From positions 1,490,501 through 1,554,500 of the forward strand of contig LSRY02000005.1 in assembly GCA_001643675.2 (NCBI GenBank): DNA of 64,000 nucleotides, read 5' to 3'. This DNA comes from Monocercomonoides exilis (taxonomy: Eukaryota > Preaxostyla > Oxymonadida > Polymastigidae). The notes below the pieces were generated by a model. It saw only the letters and a program-made list of their open reading frames with translations, had not been told where the DNA came from and searched no databases. The position numbers were made by a program, and so were the translations under genes. Below, in pieces: positions 1 through 9,935 of this stretch (position 1 is its first letter; each line of letters opens with the position of its first letter).

Positions 1-847
1 GCGGCGGAAGGGTCGGACGCATCAACCTCGCTGAACGGCACAATCGGCTTGTCTGTGACACGGTTAAGATCTTCGTGCTAAGTTCATTAGGGAGTTATTT
101 ATCAATTGAAGTTGCAAAATTCAGAGAATAAATGCGAAATAATGAAAAAAATGAATTCAAAAAATGATGAATGAATCTATCAAATGACATAGAATTTAAA
201 GAAAAATGCTTTTTGGATTTCAGATGTTATTATTATTATTTCAATTATTTTTCCGAAAGAATTTTTTCAACAATTCATACAAGTTGATCAAGAAGCCATG
301 TAAGAAATTCTTGAGAATCTTGTTGCTCCATTCCTGCGAATTGCTCATTAAAATGGCCAATTACCATTTTCAACTCTTTTGGAGTAAACCACTTGAAATT
401 GCCTCTCCACATTTGATTTATGAACTTTGCAAACGAAACTGCAATTTTTCCTTCGTGTCCAAGCACATTTTTAAGATTAATGTCCTTTAAATAATTGAAT
501 GAAATAAAATGATGTGTAAAAAGCAAAGATGATGAAAGACATTGAAGAGAAGAATTCATGTAGCATGTATTCCCTTGATTCCAAAGACCAACAATTCCTG
601 GAAACTGTGGGCATTCGCTGCTCCGTGATTTTGACGAGTAGATTGATTCAAAATCCTGAGGGAATGATGAAACTTTATAAGGTGAATATGAGGTGTTAAC
701 ATCTTCCGTTGAACCTGATGAAGCATATGGAGAGCCATAAAGCTTGTCATACGAAGCCATAGGATCCGGAATATAAACAAAATCACTGCTACTTTTTCTA
801 CCGACTGTTAATGGATCATTATCGCAGGACGTGAATGAAGTCGTCAT
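1..847 (-). CDS. Ubiquitin carboxyl-terminal hydrolase (USP, peptidase C19), 5' part, two exons
   Basis: USP proteases cleave ubiquitin from proteins. Exon 1 is complement(281..847), 189 codons; exon 2 is complement(1..77) and runs off the window. The Cys box GLWNQGNTCYMNSSLQCL has its catalytic Cys at about residue 95, and the family QQDSQEFL motif lies near residue 171. Reading straight through stops just after LLDQL. Splicing an intron from 280 to 78 instead gives LLDQL-HEDLNR, the expected USP continuation, in phase 0. The first 85 or so residues are Ser/Tyr-rich and not conserved. I start at the first ATG (845-847); the frame is open further upstream only from a TTG. The His/Asp part of the active site lies outside the window. 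It is transcribed divergently from alpha-tubulin. Family assignment is firm; the USP subtype is unknown. Confidence 0.9.
78..280 (-). other. Spliceosomal intron in the USP gene
   Basis: On the minus strand the intron begins GTATGAATTG (280 downwards) and ends CCCTAATGAACTTAG (at 78). Removal restores the conserved USP sequence in phase 0. The CTAAT element lies only about 8 bases from the 3' AG, reminiscent of the branch-point placement reported for trichomonad and diplomonad introns. Length is 203 bases. Evidence is protein-family continuity only, with no transcript data. Confidence 0.85.
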
Positions 848-1531
848 TACAGTTTTCAACAATCAAGTGAAAATGAAAAATTCACTTATTTTAAAAATTT
901 AATGGAATTAGATGCAAAATAAAAATTAAAATTAAAAATATAAAATTATAACGATAAATAATGTTCGAAAAAATTAGTCAAACATTGAAGAAGGAACAAA
1001 GAAATATGAAAAAACAATAATAAGGAATAACTGATCAGTTCATGTTGAGTTCAATGATGAAAATCAAAATCAATCAATGAAATTTATATAAACATTAACG
1101 ATTCATAATAAAGATGAAACAACAACAACGAGTTTTTGTTATTTCCTTCAATTTTTTTCTATTTCGATGAATATTCATATGCAATTTTTTCATTTGGAAA
1201 TGATTTCATTCTTTTGAACATATGTTTTCATTGATTTCTCTCTTTAAATTTGTTCTTGAAAAAATTATTTTCAACGTTTTGAATCAATTTAAAAAGAAAT
1301 ATTTTTTATGAAACTCTGACAAAAGTCAATTCTAAGCTCATTTAAGTTTGAATTATTCATTTCCCTTGAAAAAAGATTATTTTATCATAAATTTAAACAG
1401 AAAACATCAATGTCAAAAAAACCCAAAACCAACTAGAAAATTAATTTAGTAAGGGAATGTTTTATTTCGGATTATCAAAACGTGTTCATATCAACAGAAT
1501 TAGAAAGTTTTAGAATTAAACATAAATTTAA
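848..1531. other. Divergent intergenic region, AT-rich
   Basis: This 684-base stretch lies between the divergently transcribed USP and alpha-tubulin genes and must hold both promoters. It is very AT-rich with many A and T runs. I recognise no specific promoter motif and no coding potential. Confidence 0.5.
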
Positions 1532-2887
1532 ATGCGTGAAGTTATTTCGATCCACCTTGGTCAGGCAGGTATCCAAACTGGTAATGCTTGCTGGGAATTG
1601 TACTGCTTGGAGCACGGAATTCAGCCCGATGGACAGATGCCATCAGACAAAACCATCGGAGGAGGAGATGATGCATTCAATACATTCTTCTCTGAGACTG
1701 GTGCAGGCAAACACGTTCCTCGTGCAGTGTTCATCGATCTCGAACCAACTGTTGCTGATGAAGTGAGATCAGGAACATACAGAGAGTTGTTCCACCCAGA
1801 ACAGATCATCTCTGGAAAAGAGGATGCAGCCAACAACTACGCTCGTGGACATTACACAATTGGTAAGGAAATTGTTGACTTGTGCCTCGACAGAATCCGT
1901 AAACTTGCTGACCAGTGCACAGGTCTTCAGGGATTCTTGGTGTTCAGCTCAGTTGGTGGAGGAACTGGTGCTGGTTTGGGATCACTGTTACTTGAACGTC
2001 TATCAGTCGATTATGGCCGCAAGTCGAAGTTGACTTTTACAATTTATCCCAGTCCTCAAATCTCCAACGCATGTGTTGAACCATACAATGCAGTTCTTTC
2101 AACTCATTCACTTTTGAACCATACAGAAGTGTGCGTCATGCTCGACAACGAAGCCATTTATGATATCTGCCGTCGTTCCCTCGATATCGAGCGTCCAACA
2201 TACACCAACTTGAACAGATTGATCGCCCAGGTCATCTCGTCATTGACTGCATCACTCCGTTTCGATGGTGCTTTGAATGTTGATTTGTGCGAATTTCAGA
2301 CAAATTTGGTGCCATATCCACGCATTCACTTTATGCTTTCATCATACGCTCCTGTTGTTACTCCAGAAAAGGCATATCATGAGAACTTGTCTGTTGCAGA
2401 AATTACGAACTCTGCATTTGAACCAGCAAATATGATGGCTAAGTGCGATCCAAGACATGGAAAATACATGGCTTGCTGCATGATGTATCGTGGAGATGTT
2501 GTTCCAAAGGATGTCAACGCAGCTGTTGCAACCATCAAAACAAAGAGAACAATTCAATTTGTCGACTGGTGCCCAACTGGATTTAAATGCGGAATTAATT
2601 ATCAGCCACCAACAGTTGTTCCAGGAGGAGATTTGGCTAAAGTCCAAAGAGCTGTTTGCATGATCTCCAACTCAACAGCCATTGCTGAGGTGTTCTCAAG
2701 AATCGATCACAAATTTGATCTTATGTACGCCAAGAGAGCCTTTGTCCACTGGTACGTCGGAGAAGGTATGGAAGAAGGAGAATTCTCAGAAGCAAGAGAA
2801 GATCTTGCTGCTCTTGAGAAAGATTACGAAGAAGTTGGTGCTGAATCAGGTGAAGATGAGGAAGAACAAGAAGGTCAGGAATATTAG
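1532..2887 (+). CDS. Alpha-tubulin
   Basis: Alpha-tubulin pairs with beta-tubulin to build microtubules of the cytoskeleton and flagella. The 451-residue ORF is intronless and of normal length, starts [13 protein letters not shown], and aligns by eye from end to end with eukaryotic alpha-tubulins. The GTP-binding signature is GGGTGAG (residues about 142-148), an allowed Ser-to-Ala variant of GGGTGSG. Lys40, the luminal acetylation site, is present in MPSDKTIG. The catalytic glutamate that promotes beta-tubulin GTP hydrolysis is in the [12 protein letters not shown] segment (about residue 254). The tail is acidic and ends GQEY, so the C-terminal Tyr used in detyrosination is kept. It ends on TAG at the expected place, which argues for TAG being a real stop in this genome. 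Codons are less AT-rich than the flanks. Confidence 0.98.
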   Translation: MREVISIHLGQAGIQTGNACWELYCLEHGIQPDGQMPSDKTIGGGDDAFNTFFSETGAGKHVPRAVFIDLEPTVADEVRSGTYRELFHPEQIISGKEDAANNYARGHYTIGKEIVDLCLDRIRKLADQCTGLQGFLVFSSVGGGTGAGLGSLLLERLSVDYGRKSKLTFTIYPSPQISNACVEPYNAVLSTHSLLNHTEVCVMLDNEAIYDICRRSLDIERPTYTNLNRLIAQVISSLTASLRFDGALNVDLCEFQTNLVPYPRIHFMLSSYAPVVTPEKAYHENLSVAEITNSAFEPANMMAKCDPRHGKYMACCMMYRGDVVPKDVNAAVATIKTKRTIQFVDWCPTGFKCGINYQPPTVVPGGDLAKVQRAVCMISNSTAIAEVFSRIDHKFDLMYAKRAFVHWYVGEGMEEGEFSEAREDLAALEKDYEEVGAESGEDEEEQEGQEY

Positions 2888-3848
2888 TTTTTTAAAAAAT
2901 TTATTTGCTTTTAAAGGATAATACAAATATTATGAGTTCAAAATAAAAACTAATTTTGTGGATTTTGTATTTTTGATTTTGTATGAAATTTCTTTTTTGA
3001 TTTTATTTTATATGTTGCTGAGATTTGGAAGCTGGATATTTTTTTTTTAATTTTATTTTGTGCAATTGAGGCGCACAGCATATTCTTCGTTAGATATTTG
3101 AATGTTGATGCAATTCTAGCTTCAAGAACAACAGATGAGATGTATGCAATACTTTCACACTCAAAGTCGAGGCGTTTATCTCTGGAAGTCATAGAGCATG
3201 AATGCCTTGTTGACTGCTGAAGGATATTGCATTGTCAATTAATTTTCTGCTCTTTGCTTTTGTTTGCATCTTCTTTAATATCGATGCTTTGCTTTCTATT
3301 TTTTTTGGTTATTTATATACATATTTCTTTTCCACCTATTTTTATCTTTTGTTTTTGTGAAAACTCAATGTCAAACATTGGTAATTTTTTTTAAAATTTA
3401 TTCGAAATATGAAAAATGCAACTGTTCGTTGATCTTTGCAACGTAAAGTCTTCAATCACACATTTTCATGAAATGAAGAGTTGCAAAAAATTATTATTTC
3501 AATTCATTTGACTTTTTGTTTGCAAAGAAAGAAATCTAAATTCTTTTCTTCATCATATTTTCTAATGAATATTTATTTTTTCAAAAAACTTCATTTGTAG
3601 AATGCAAGAATATTCTTTTCATATTTTTCCATGTTAACATTCGTGAATTGGATGTTAGAATGAACTTTTGGATTATTAATTTATAGAATGGGCACAAAAT
3701 ACCGGACAAGAACGATTTCTCAATAATAACCTTGTGAATAATTCGGACAATTTTCCTTTTAATATATCTTATCCATTCAAACTCGTTTGAACGTCCAAAC
3801 TGGACCTGTGCGGCACGATTTCCCATTTATTGTTGCTGTCGTTCATCG
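2888..3848. other. Intergenic region downstream of alpha-tubulin
   Basis: AT-rich DNA following the tubulin stop. A minus-strand ORF at 2950-3192 (80 codons) starts MTSRDKRLDFECES and has about 50 residues of ordinary composition before a Lys-rich low-complexity tail. I recognise no family and cannot tell a small gene from chance. Nothing else supported. Confidence 0.3.
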
Positions 3849-3902
<54 letters not shown>

Positions 3903-3930
3903 AATAAATAAATAAATAAATAAATAAATC

Positions 3931-3963
<33 letters not shown>

Positions 3964-3974
3964 GAAAAAAAAAT
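3849..3974. repeat. 52-base A tract followed by (TAAA)n and A/G-rich microsatellite
   Basis: An uninterrupted run of 52 A residues (3849-3900) is followed by about seven TAAA units and then by AAAAG-type repeats up to the start of the 187-bp repeat. ORFs crossing it on the minus strand are only poly-Phe artefacts. Confidence 0.95.
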
Positions 3975-4161
3975 GGTACCGATAAATAACTGACACTATT
4001 AACATATTTTCTCTCGAAAAGGAAAAAGATTATCAAAGATATCTTCATCTTTATTTATGCTAAAATATTTGTTATTGAAACAGTTGTGGTTATTTTTGCA
4101 TTTGGTTTCACAAACTCTTCCCGTCAACAAACAACTTTCGAAAAAACAGCACTCCGAAAAA
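3975..4161 (+). repeat. 187-bp dispersed repeat, copy A
   Basis: This block begins GGTACCGATAAATAACTG and ends CAGCACTCCGAAAAA. Its exact reverse complement occurs at 38508-38694, with no mismatch seen by eye over 187 bases. In both copies the GGTACC end abuts an A/G-rich (or T/C-rich) low-complexity tract, while the other side diverges at once. It has no ORF of note and I do not recognise it as a known RNA. It could be a short mobile element, an element end, or a Pol III-type RNA gene read towards the T-rich side. Confidence 0.9.
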
Positions 4162-5168
4162 TGAAATGATCACATAAATTATAACTCAGTTCTTAATGAA
4201 ATAAAGATTTATTTCACCATTAAAAAAAAGCTTAAAAGTTCGAATTATCTCCATATGAGTGATCATTTTTCAAATCATCTTAATTCCATCAACAATTTCA
4301 GATTTAGTATTCTCGCTCAATAAATGGAAAAGAACACTTGGAAAATGTTTCAAAATTTTCACGAGCATTTGACTTTCTTTATTCTTGAAAATTAACTTTT
4401 TAACAATTTGCAACGGGTTAATCTTTTCTTTTCAAATTTTCTTGTTTAAACATAAAAGCTTTTTTATTATCAACATCCCGGAAAAAGAAATAATTTCTTA
4501 AATAGTTACACAGATCAACCATTATTGATTCATTTTTTTATTGAAATTCTTTCTCTTTTCATTCATGTTAAATGTTGGCAACATGTCCAAAATTTTTTTG
4601 AAAACTTCCTTATGTTTAATAATCAAATGTAATAAAAATCTCTTTATTTCATCAAATTTCTGTTCCCACTCATGAAATTTCAAAAAAATTGAAACAAAAT
4701 CTTGGCAATGTTATTATTTCCTTTTTTGTGAAGTTTCTTGAGTGAGAACCGAAAGTTGATCGAAATTTGAAAATTTTATTTTATTTGAAAATTTAACAAA
4801 AGGAACTTTTCAAAAAAAAATTTGACACATTAATTCTTTAATTATGATAGTTGTTTCAATTTTTCAAATTGGTCTATTTTTTGCTGGAAATGCCTTTTGT
4901 ATAATCAACTATTAATGTGTCTTTATTCAAAATAGTTTTGACAGGATTCATTCCAAAATTTGATTAACAGATAATTTCATCCTTCTTGTCTCGAAACACT
5001 TCAAAAACAAAAGTTTCATTAATTCGTTCCTTCTTCGACGCATGAAAAATGAGAAAAGTGAAAATACCTTCAAACGTTCGAATTGCAAAGGCACTCAACT
5101 GTTAACAGATTCCAATTTGTCACATTCGAACCGGATTCAAAAGAGAAAGTGTTGTTGAGAAAAAGAAC
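4162..5168. other. AT-rich DNA without recognisable genes
   Basis: About 1 kb of AT-rich sequence with frequent stops in all frames, lying between the 187-bp repeat and the pogo-like transposase relic. It may be decayed 5' flank of that element, but I found no inverted terminal repeat. Confidence 0.4.
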
Positions 5169-6250
5169 ATGTTGATGACTCGAAAGCAAGAAAAACGAGT
5201 CATGGAAATACTGAAAATTTTGAGAGATAAAAGAAAACAAATCACACAGAAAACGCTAAGAGCCGTTGTTGCAAAAGTTTGTCACAAAACTCCTTCTCAC
5301 AATTTTCATTCTTCATTCATAAAAAGGCACAGCGAGGAATTGATGGTCGTCTCATCAAGCGTGAGAGACGAAAATTGAAAGAAAATATAAAAACAAAGCA
5401 TTATCACTCGGAAATATCATTTTATTTAATATGTGTGTGGAAAATATTCATCTTTGATCTTCTTTGCTGATAAATCAGGTTATTATGCACATGAAAATAC
5501 AAGAAAGATGAATCTGATCATCAGAACAAAAAGAAAATCGTGAAATAAATCGCACTCTTGTTGACAGAGGAGAAAAAATGTAATCATCGCTCCACTGCAT
5601 TTCACTTGATAGAACTTTTGTTCCTCCTTGTTTTCTGGTGCAAAAACCATTCAACGTTAGACACCTTCATTGTCTAGGTTATCAAACCGGAATTCATGGT
5701 TGTGTGGAAATCAGAAATTCTTCATATTTCACAAAGGAGTTGTTTGAAAACTGGATTGAGAAAGTTTTCATTCCTTATGTCAGCATTAAAAGAATTATTT
5801 TGCCAGGCAAACATGCACAAGCAGTGTTGATGCTTGATGGCTTCCGAATTCACCTGTCAGATAATATCTTCTTTTAACTTTCAAAGGATAATATTTTGCT
5901 TTTGGTTTTGCCTCCGAATACAACACACTTGCTGCAGTCATTGGATTTATTAATTTTGTCACTATGGAAGCTTCAAATTCAACAGGTTAGATCGGGTTCA
6001 ACGCACGATAGTATCTAACAACTTTTGTGAGTAGGAATGAACGCAATATTGCAAGTTTCTTCATCAATCAACATTTTTTCTGAATTCAAAGAAAGTGAAC
6101 TTGTGAATGATTTTCACAGAGCTCCTTCAACAGTCCAGATCTTTGAAGAAAGCTTCAAAAATGCGATCTAAATTGTGAAATTGGACAACAAATCATTGCC
6201 GCTTTCTTGTTCCAGAAAAACAAGACAAACAAAAGGAAGTTTATGATCAA
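5169..6250 (+). pseudogene. Decayed pogo/Tigger-like (DDE_1) transposase
   Basis: Fragments in shifting frames recall Tc1/mariner-superfamily pogo-like transposases. Near 5169-5378 there is a basic helix-turn-helix-like piece with a typical SFIKRHSEEL segment. At 5638-5877 the frame contains KELFENWIEKVFIPYV and the catalytic-Asp motif VLMLDGFRIH. After a stop, another frame carries LPPNTTHLLQSLD at about 5910-5945, the usual third-Asp region (PxNTTHxLQxLD). The first catalytic Asp region is not recognisable and there are several stops and frameshifts, so the gene is dead. Near 6425 the sequence CAGTACAAATCGGATATAAT, preceded by TA, could be one terminal repeat, but I did not find its partner. 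Confidence 0.7.
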
Positions 6251-7094
6251 TTATGAACATTTTAAGAATTCCAGTTAATGCAAGATTTCCATAATAAATC
6301 ACATGTGGAAAACAATTATTATATCATCTGGTATCTTTTTATTTGTTAGAAATCTCTTATTTCAAAAAATCACGATTGAAGAAACAAGATATTCATAAAA
6401 TTTTTGTTTCTTTTTACTTAAATACAGTACAAATCGGATATAATCTCATCCGGTTTTTAACATCGTTTTAGAGCTATATCCAATTGTGATCATATGCGAT
6501 ATGACTTAACACAGAAAAAAAAATAAATTAATTAATTTTTGGTCAACTAATTTGTTTTTTTTAAAATTCTTCACAAATACACTTTTTTTGATTATAATTA
6601 AAATATTTATCTTTCATTCACATTATTTAGACTTATTTTAAACATTATTTTGAAAAAACAAAAAATTGAGATTTTTGATCAAAAAACCTATCTTATATTG
6701 AAAAATGAACACATAATGAAACATAATGTGATAATCTATATTTAGCTCTGTGACAATATGCTGTCGGAAATGAATGAAAAAAAGGAAAAATGTCGGTGCT
6801 TCGAAAAATGTGACTGCAAACGATGTTGATAATATTCGATGTGATTTTAAACAGTCGAGATTGTATTTGAAATAAAATTTTGAATAAACAAGAAAAATGA
6901 ATGAATAATTATACGGTGAAGTACTGTTATGATCACCTTGGTTGTAATCAAGACCGCGAATAATCACATATTTTGAAGAATTATGTACAATTTTCTGTTT
7001 GTTTTGTCGATTCATATAAAAATGAAAGTTGAAATTTTCTGCTTTTCAAAGAACAAATATTAACATTAATCATCAAAAATATAAAAAATATATA
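6251..7094. other. AT-rich DNA without recognisable genes
   Basis: Very AT-rich stretch leading to the inverted-repeat element at 7095. A 125-codon minus-strand ORF (6638-7015) is rich in Phe, Ile and Asn, shows no family features and is probably chance. Confidence 0.4.
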
Positions 7095-7153
7095 GTTAGT
7101 GTTAATAATGGTGGACACTTTCAATAACCGTGGACAATGATTATTATTGTGGG
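7095..7153 (+). repeat. Left terminal inverted repeat of TE1
   Basis: 59 bases starting GTTAGTGTTAATAATGG, directly after a TA. It matches the reverse complement of 14693-14751 over the full length with roughly ten mismatches, concentrated outside the shared GTGGACACTTTCAATAAC core. Confidence 0.85.
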
Positions 7154-7411
7154 TTTGGCTTTTTTTTGGTTTTATGCAGTTTCAAAAATTATCAGTTATT
7201 GCAATGAAAAAAGTTTTTTTTAAATAATTTGATGTTCAAAATTAGATAATTTGAAATATGACAAAAAATTCAAACATAATGGGAATAATAATTAGGAAAA
7301 AAGGGTCTGATCAACGATGATAGGCGATTATTGAGAACGATTCATGAATGAGAACTTCTGAGTCGTCAAAAGGAATTTTTGAAAAGCCAAAGATGATGAA
7401 TTACAAAATAA

Positions 7412-7852
7412 TTGGATGGTTGGATTGCTGAAAACGTGGAGACTCTTTCGAAAGCGTTAAAGAAAAAACGAATCAAAATCGTCCGTAACAAGGACTTATT
7501 CTTCACGAGAAAAAGAGTTGATCAATCAAATTTGAAGTATATTTTGATGAGACAAAAACATCACAAAAAATCCAAATCAATAAAAGATGAAATGAGGAGA
7601 ATGGGAAAGATTGAAAGAAACAGAAGAAAGATCAAATACAACGAACAAAAATGTTTTATTCATACTTTTGATGGCTCTAACAAGCTAAGAAAAAAAGAAA
7701 GGCTTACGAATACACATGTGAGAATAGTTGCAGATATGAAAGCCAATGCCTATTTCAGACAAACGATTTCACCACAATATTTTACAAACCAAACAGAAAC
7801 AGAGACAGATGATAACGATTGTGAACATCAATTTGGAATTGATAGGCAATGA
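7412..7852 (+). CDS. Basic hypothetical ORF in TE1 (possibly a decayed gene)
   Basis: A 146-codon ORF rich in Lys and Arg, with segments such as ALKKKRIKIVRNKD and GKIERNRRKIKYNEQ, ending in an acidic Thr/Asp-rich tail. I recognise no family or domain. It lies 260 bases inside the left end of TE1, where a transposase or accessory gene would be expected. Overlapping frames after it (7746-8034 and 8031-8282) continue acidic then ordinary sequence, and a basic stretch SSIKRKRKTKKPDKKRLK follows near 8320. That suggests one longer gene broken by frameshifts, or a gene with an intron near 8190-8306. Function unknown. Confidence 0.3.
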   Translation: MDGWIAENVETLSKALKKKRIKIVRNKDLFFTRKRVDQSNLKYILMRQKHHKKSKSIKDEMRRMGKIERNRRKIKYNEQKCFIHTFDGSNKLRKKERLTNTHVRIVADMKANAYFRQTISPQYFTNQTETETDDNDCEHQFGIDRQ

Positions 7853-8282
7853 CGAGACAGAAAATTGTGAAAGTGATGATGATCTTGATCAGAAGGATAA
7901 TGAAAAAAGCAATTCCGAGCCCAGTGATGAATGCAAATGCACCGTATTTCACACAAGAACCATTCGAATTCAAAAATACTCCAATATCAATCAAAATGAT
8001 CTTGAATCATCTGAGGATGACATTTGATAAATGAAAGTTGTGAGAGAAAACTTTAACGACAATAAATCATGTTCATTTGATATTTGTGACTGGCAACAAA
8101 CTGAATGGACAAACATCGAAGTTATGTTCATGAACAGAAATCTATATCATCCAGAGTTCACAAAACAGTTATTAATAGAAATAAGTGTTAGTGTGCTCTT
8201 CAAAGTATTGTTTAATAATTATAATAAATTTACACCTTTTTCTTCAAGAGTTTCTTCTCCTTTTCTCAATTTTCCCATATAA

Positions 8283-9245
8283 ATATTTGATTCACATTGT
8301 CACAGATGCTTCTGACAGTTCAATAAAGCGCAAAAGGAAGACCAAAAAACCAGATAAAAAACGATTGAAAATGAAAACATTTCACACGGATCAATATAGG
8401 AAATGTCAAGAACAAGTCTGGAAAACGTAAATTGAAGAAAATTTGTTGTTGCATTGAATGTTTGTCAAGATCACAAAATATATTCAGTGAATGAATTTCA
8501 ACTTTCAATTATATTTATTTTTCAAATTATTTAATACGAATCACATTTGACAATATTTGTGACAATAACTGAATGATTGAACAATACAGATGATGAAAAA
8601 AAATGTTGAGATTAGTATGTCAATAACATGTCGAAGAAGAGAATTATTATGTTGTTGATGATTTGAAGAATAAACTGATGAAATAGAAGATTACACAAAA
8701 GAACATTATGAAAAAGAAAAAGCATGCTCAATTAACACCAAAGAATAGCTTTTAACTGAAGATGGAAAAAAAATAATAAGAGAAGTCTATGCTGCCATGC
8801 AAAAAGACCCGAAGATCAAGGTGAAATGATTATTTATGTAAAAAATAGGAATTTGGAGCTCCGGAAAATGAAGATTGGAAACTTCAGATAAAAGTGAAAC
8901 TTACCAAGAGAGATAAAAAATTGTATGAAAAAAGCTGAAGAATACTGGAAGATAAAAAGATAGTTGTTAATTGGAAAAGGAAGCAGTTAGAAAAGTCAAA
9001 ATGATGATGGCATCTGCTTTAGATTGAATTATCAATTGGAAAAACTTGAAGAAATGAAAAAAAAAAGAATTTTGTTGTTTGTTCAATGTGAAAAGCGATT
9101 TCAAAGAAAATAGCAAAGTTGCAGGAGAAGAAGAAGCAAATTGCTAACTTGAAATAAAAGGAGATTGGATAGAAAATAACAAAGATGAAGTTGAGTATTA
9201 AGAAATCTTATTGATAGAATCTTCAATCTTCTTTTAACAATTGCT
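8283..9245 (+). other. Decayed A-rich sequence inside TE1
   Basis: Purine-rich plus strand with short open stretches in changing frames (for example AAMQKDPKIKVK near 8795) and many stops. It looks like old coding DNA, but no family can be named. Confidence 0.3.
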
Positions 9246-9604
9246 TTCATAATTATCACTTAACTTTTCTTTTTCTTTTTCTTTTTCTTCCCCATTCCCT
9301 TTCTCTTCCACTTCCTCCATTTTCTTCTTCTTCTTCTTCTCTTAATGGATTCACTGTTGTCGCTGCCGCTACTTGTATTCGACTCAAGAACAGTTCCAAT
9401 GCTGCTGAAATGGAAGAAGAAGAAGAAGAAGATAATTTGAAGATACTAAACATTGAGAACAGGAGGAGACGTTTATTTGAAAAAAGATGATTTTATGAAA
9501 GAAAAAGAATTGAAAAACGGAAAATGAGGAAATTAGAAAACGAGAAAATGAAGAAATAAGAAAGAAGAAAAATGAAAAAATGAAAAAGAAAAAAGAAAAA
9601 AAGA

Positions 9605-9935
9605 AAGAAGATAGAAGAAGATAGAAGAAGATAGAAGAAGATAGAAGAAGATAGAAGAAGATAGAAGAAGATAGAAGAAGATAGAAGAAGATAGAAGAAG
9701 ATAGAAGAAGATAGAAGAAGATAGAAGAAGATAGAAGAAGATAGAAGAAGATAGAAGAAGATAGAAGAAGATAGAAGAAGATAGAAGAAGATAGAAGAAG
9801 ATAGAAGAAGATAGAAGAAGATAGAAGAAGATAGAAGAAGATAGAAGAAGATAGAAGAAGATAGAAGAAGATAGAAGAAGATAAAAGAAGATAAAAGAAG
9901 ATAGAAGAAGATAGAAGAAGATAGAAGAAGAAGAA
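9605..9935. repeat. 10-bp minisatellite (ATAGAAGAAG)n
   Basis: About 33 tandem units of a 10-base repeat, almost perfect, with two units near 9883-9899 reading ATAAAAGAAG. Because 10 is not a multiple of 3, three units give a 10-codon period. On the minus strand this reads as repeated LLLSSSIFFY, which keeps long artefactual ORFs open; on the plus strand each 30 bases contain a TAG. Confidence 0.97.

Noticed and set aside
6638-7015. 125-codon minus-strand ORF
   Set aside because: Phe/Ile/Asn-rich composition typical of AT-rich noncoding DNA, no family resemblance, no conserved neighbour.
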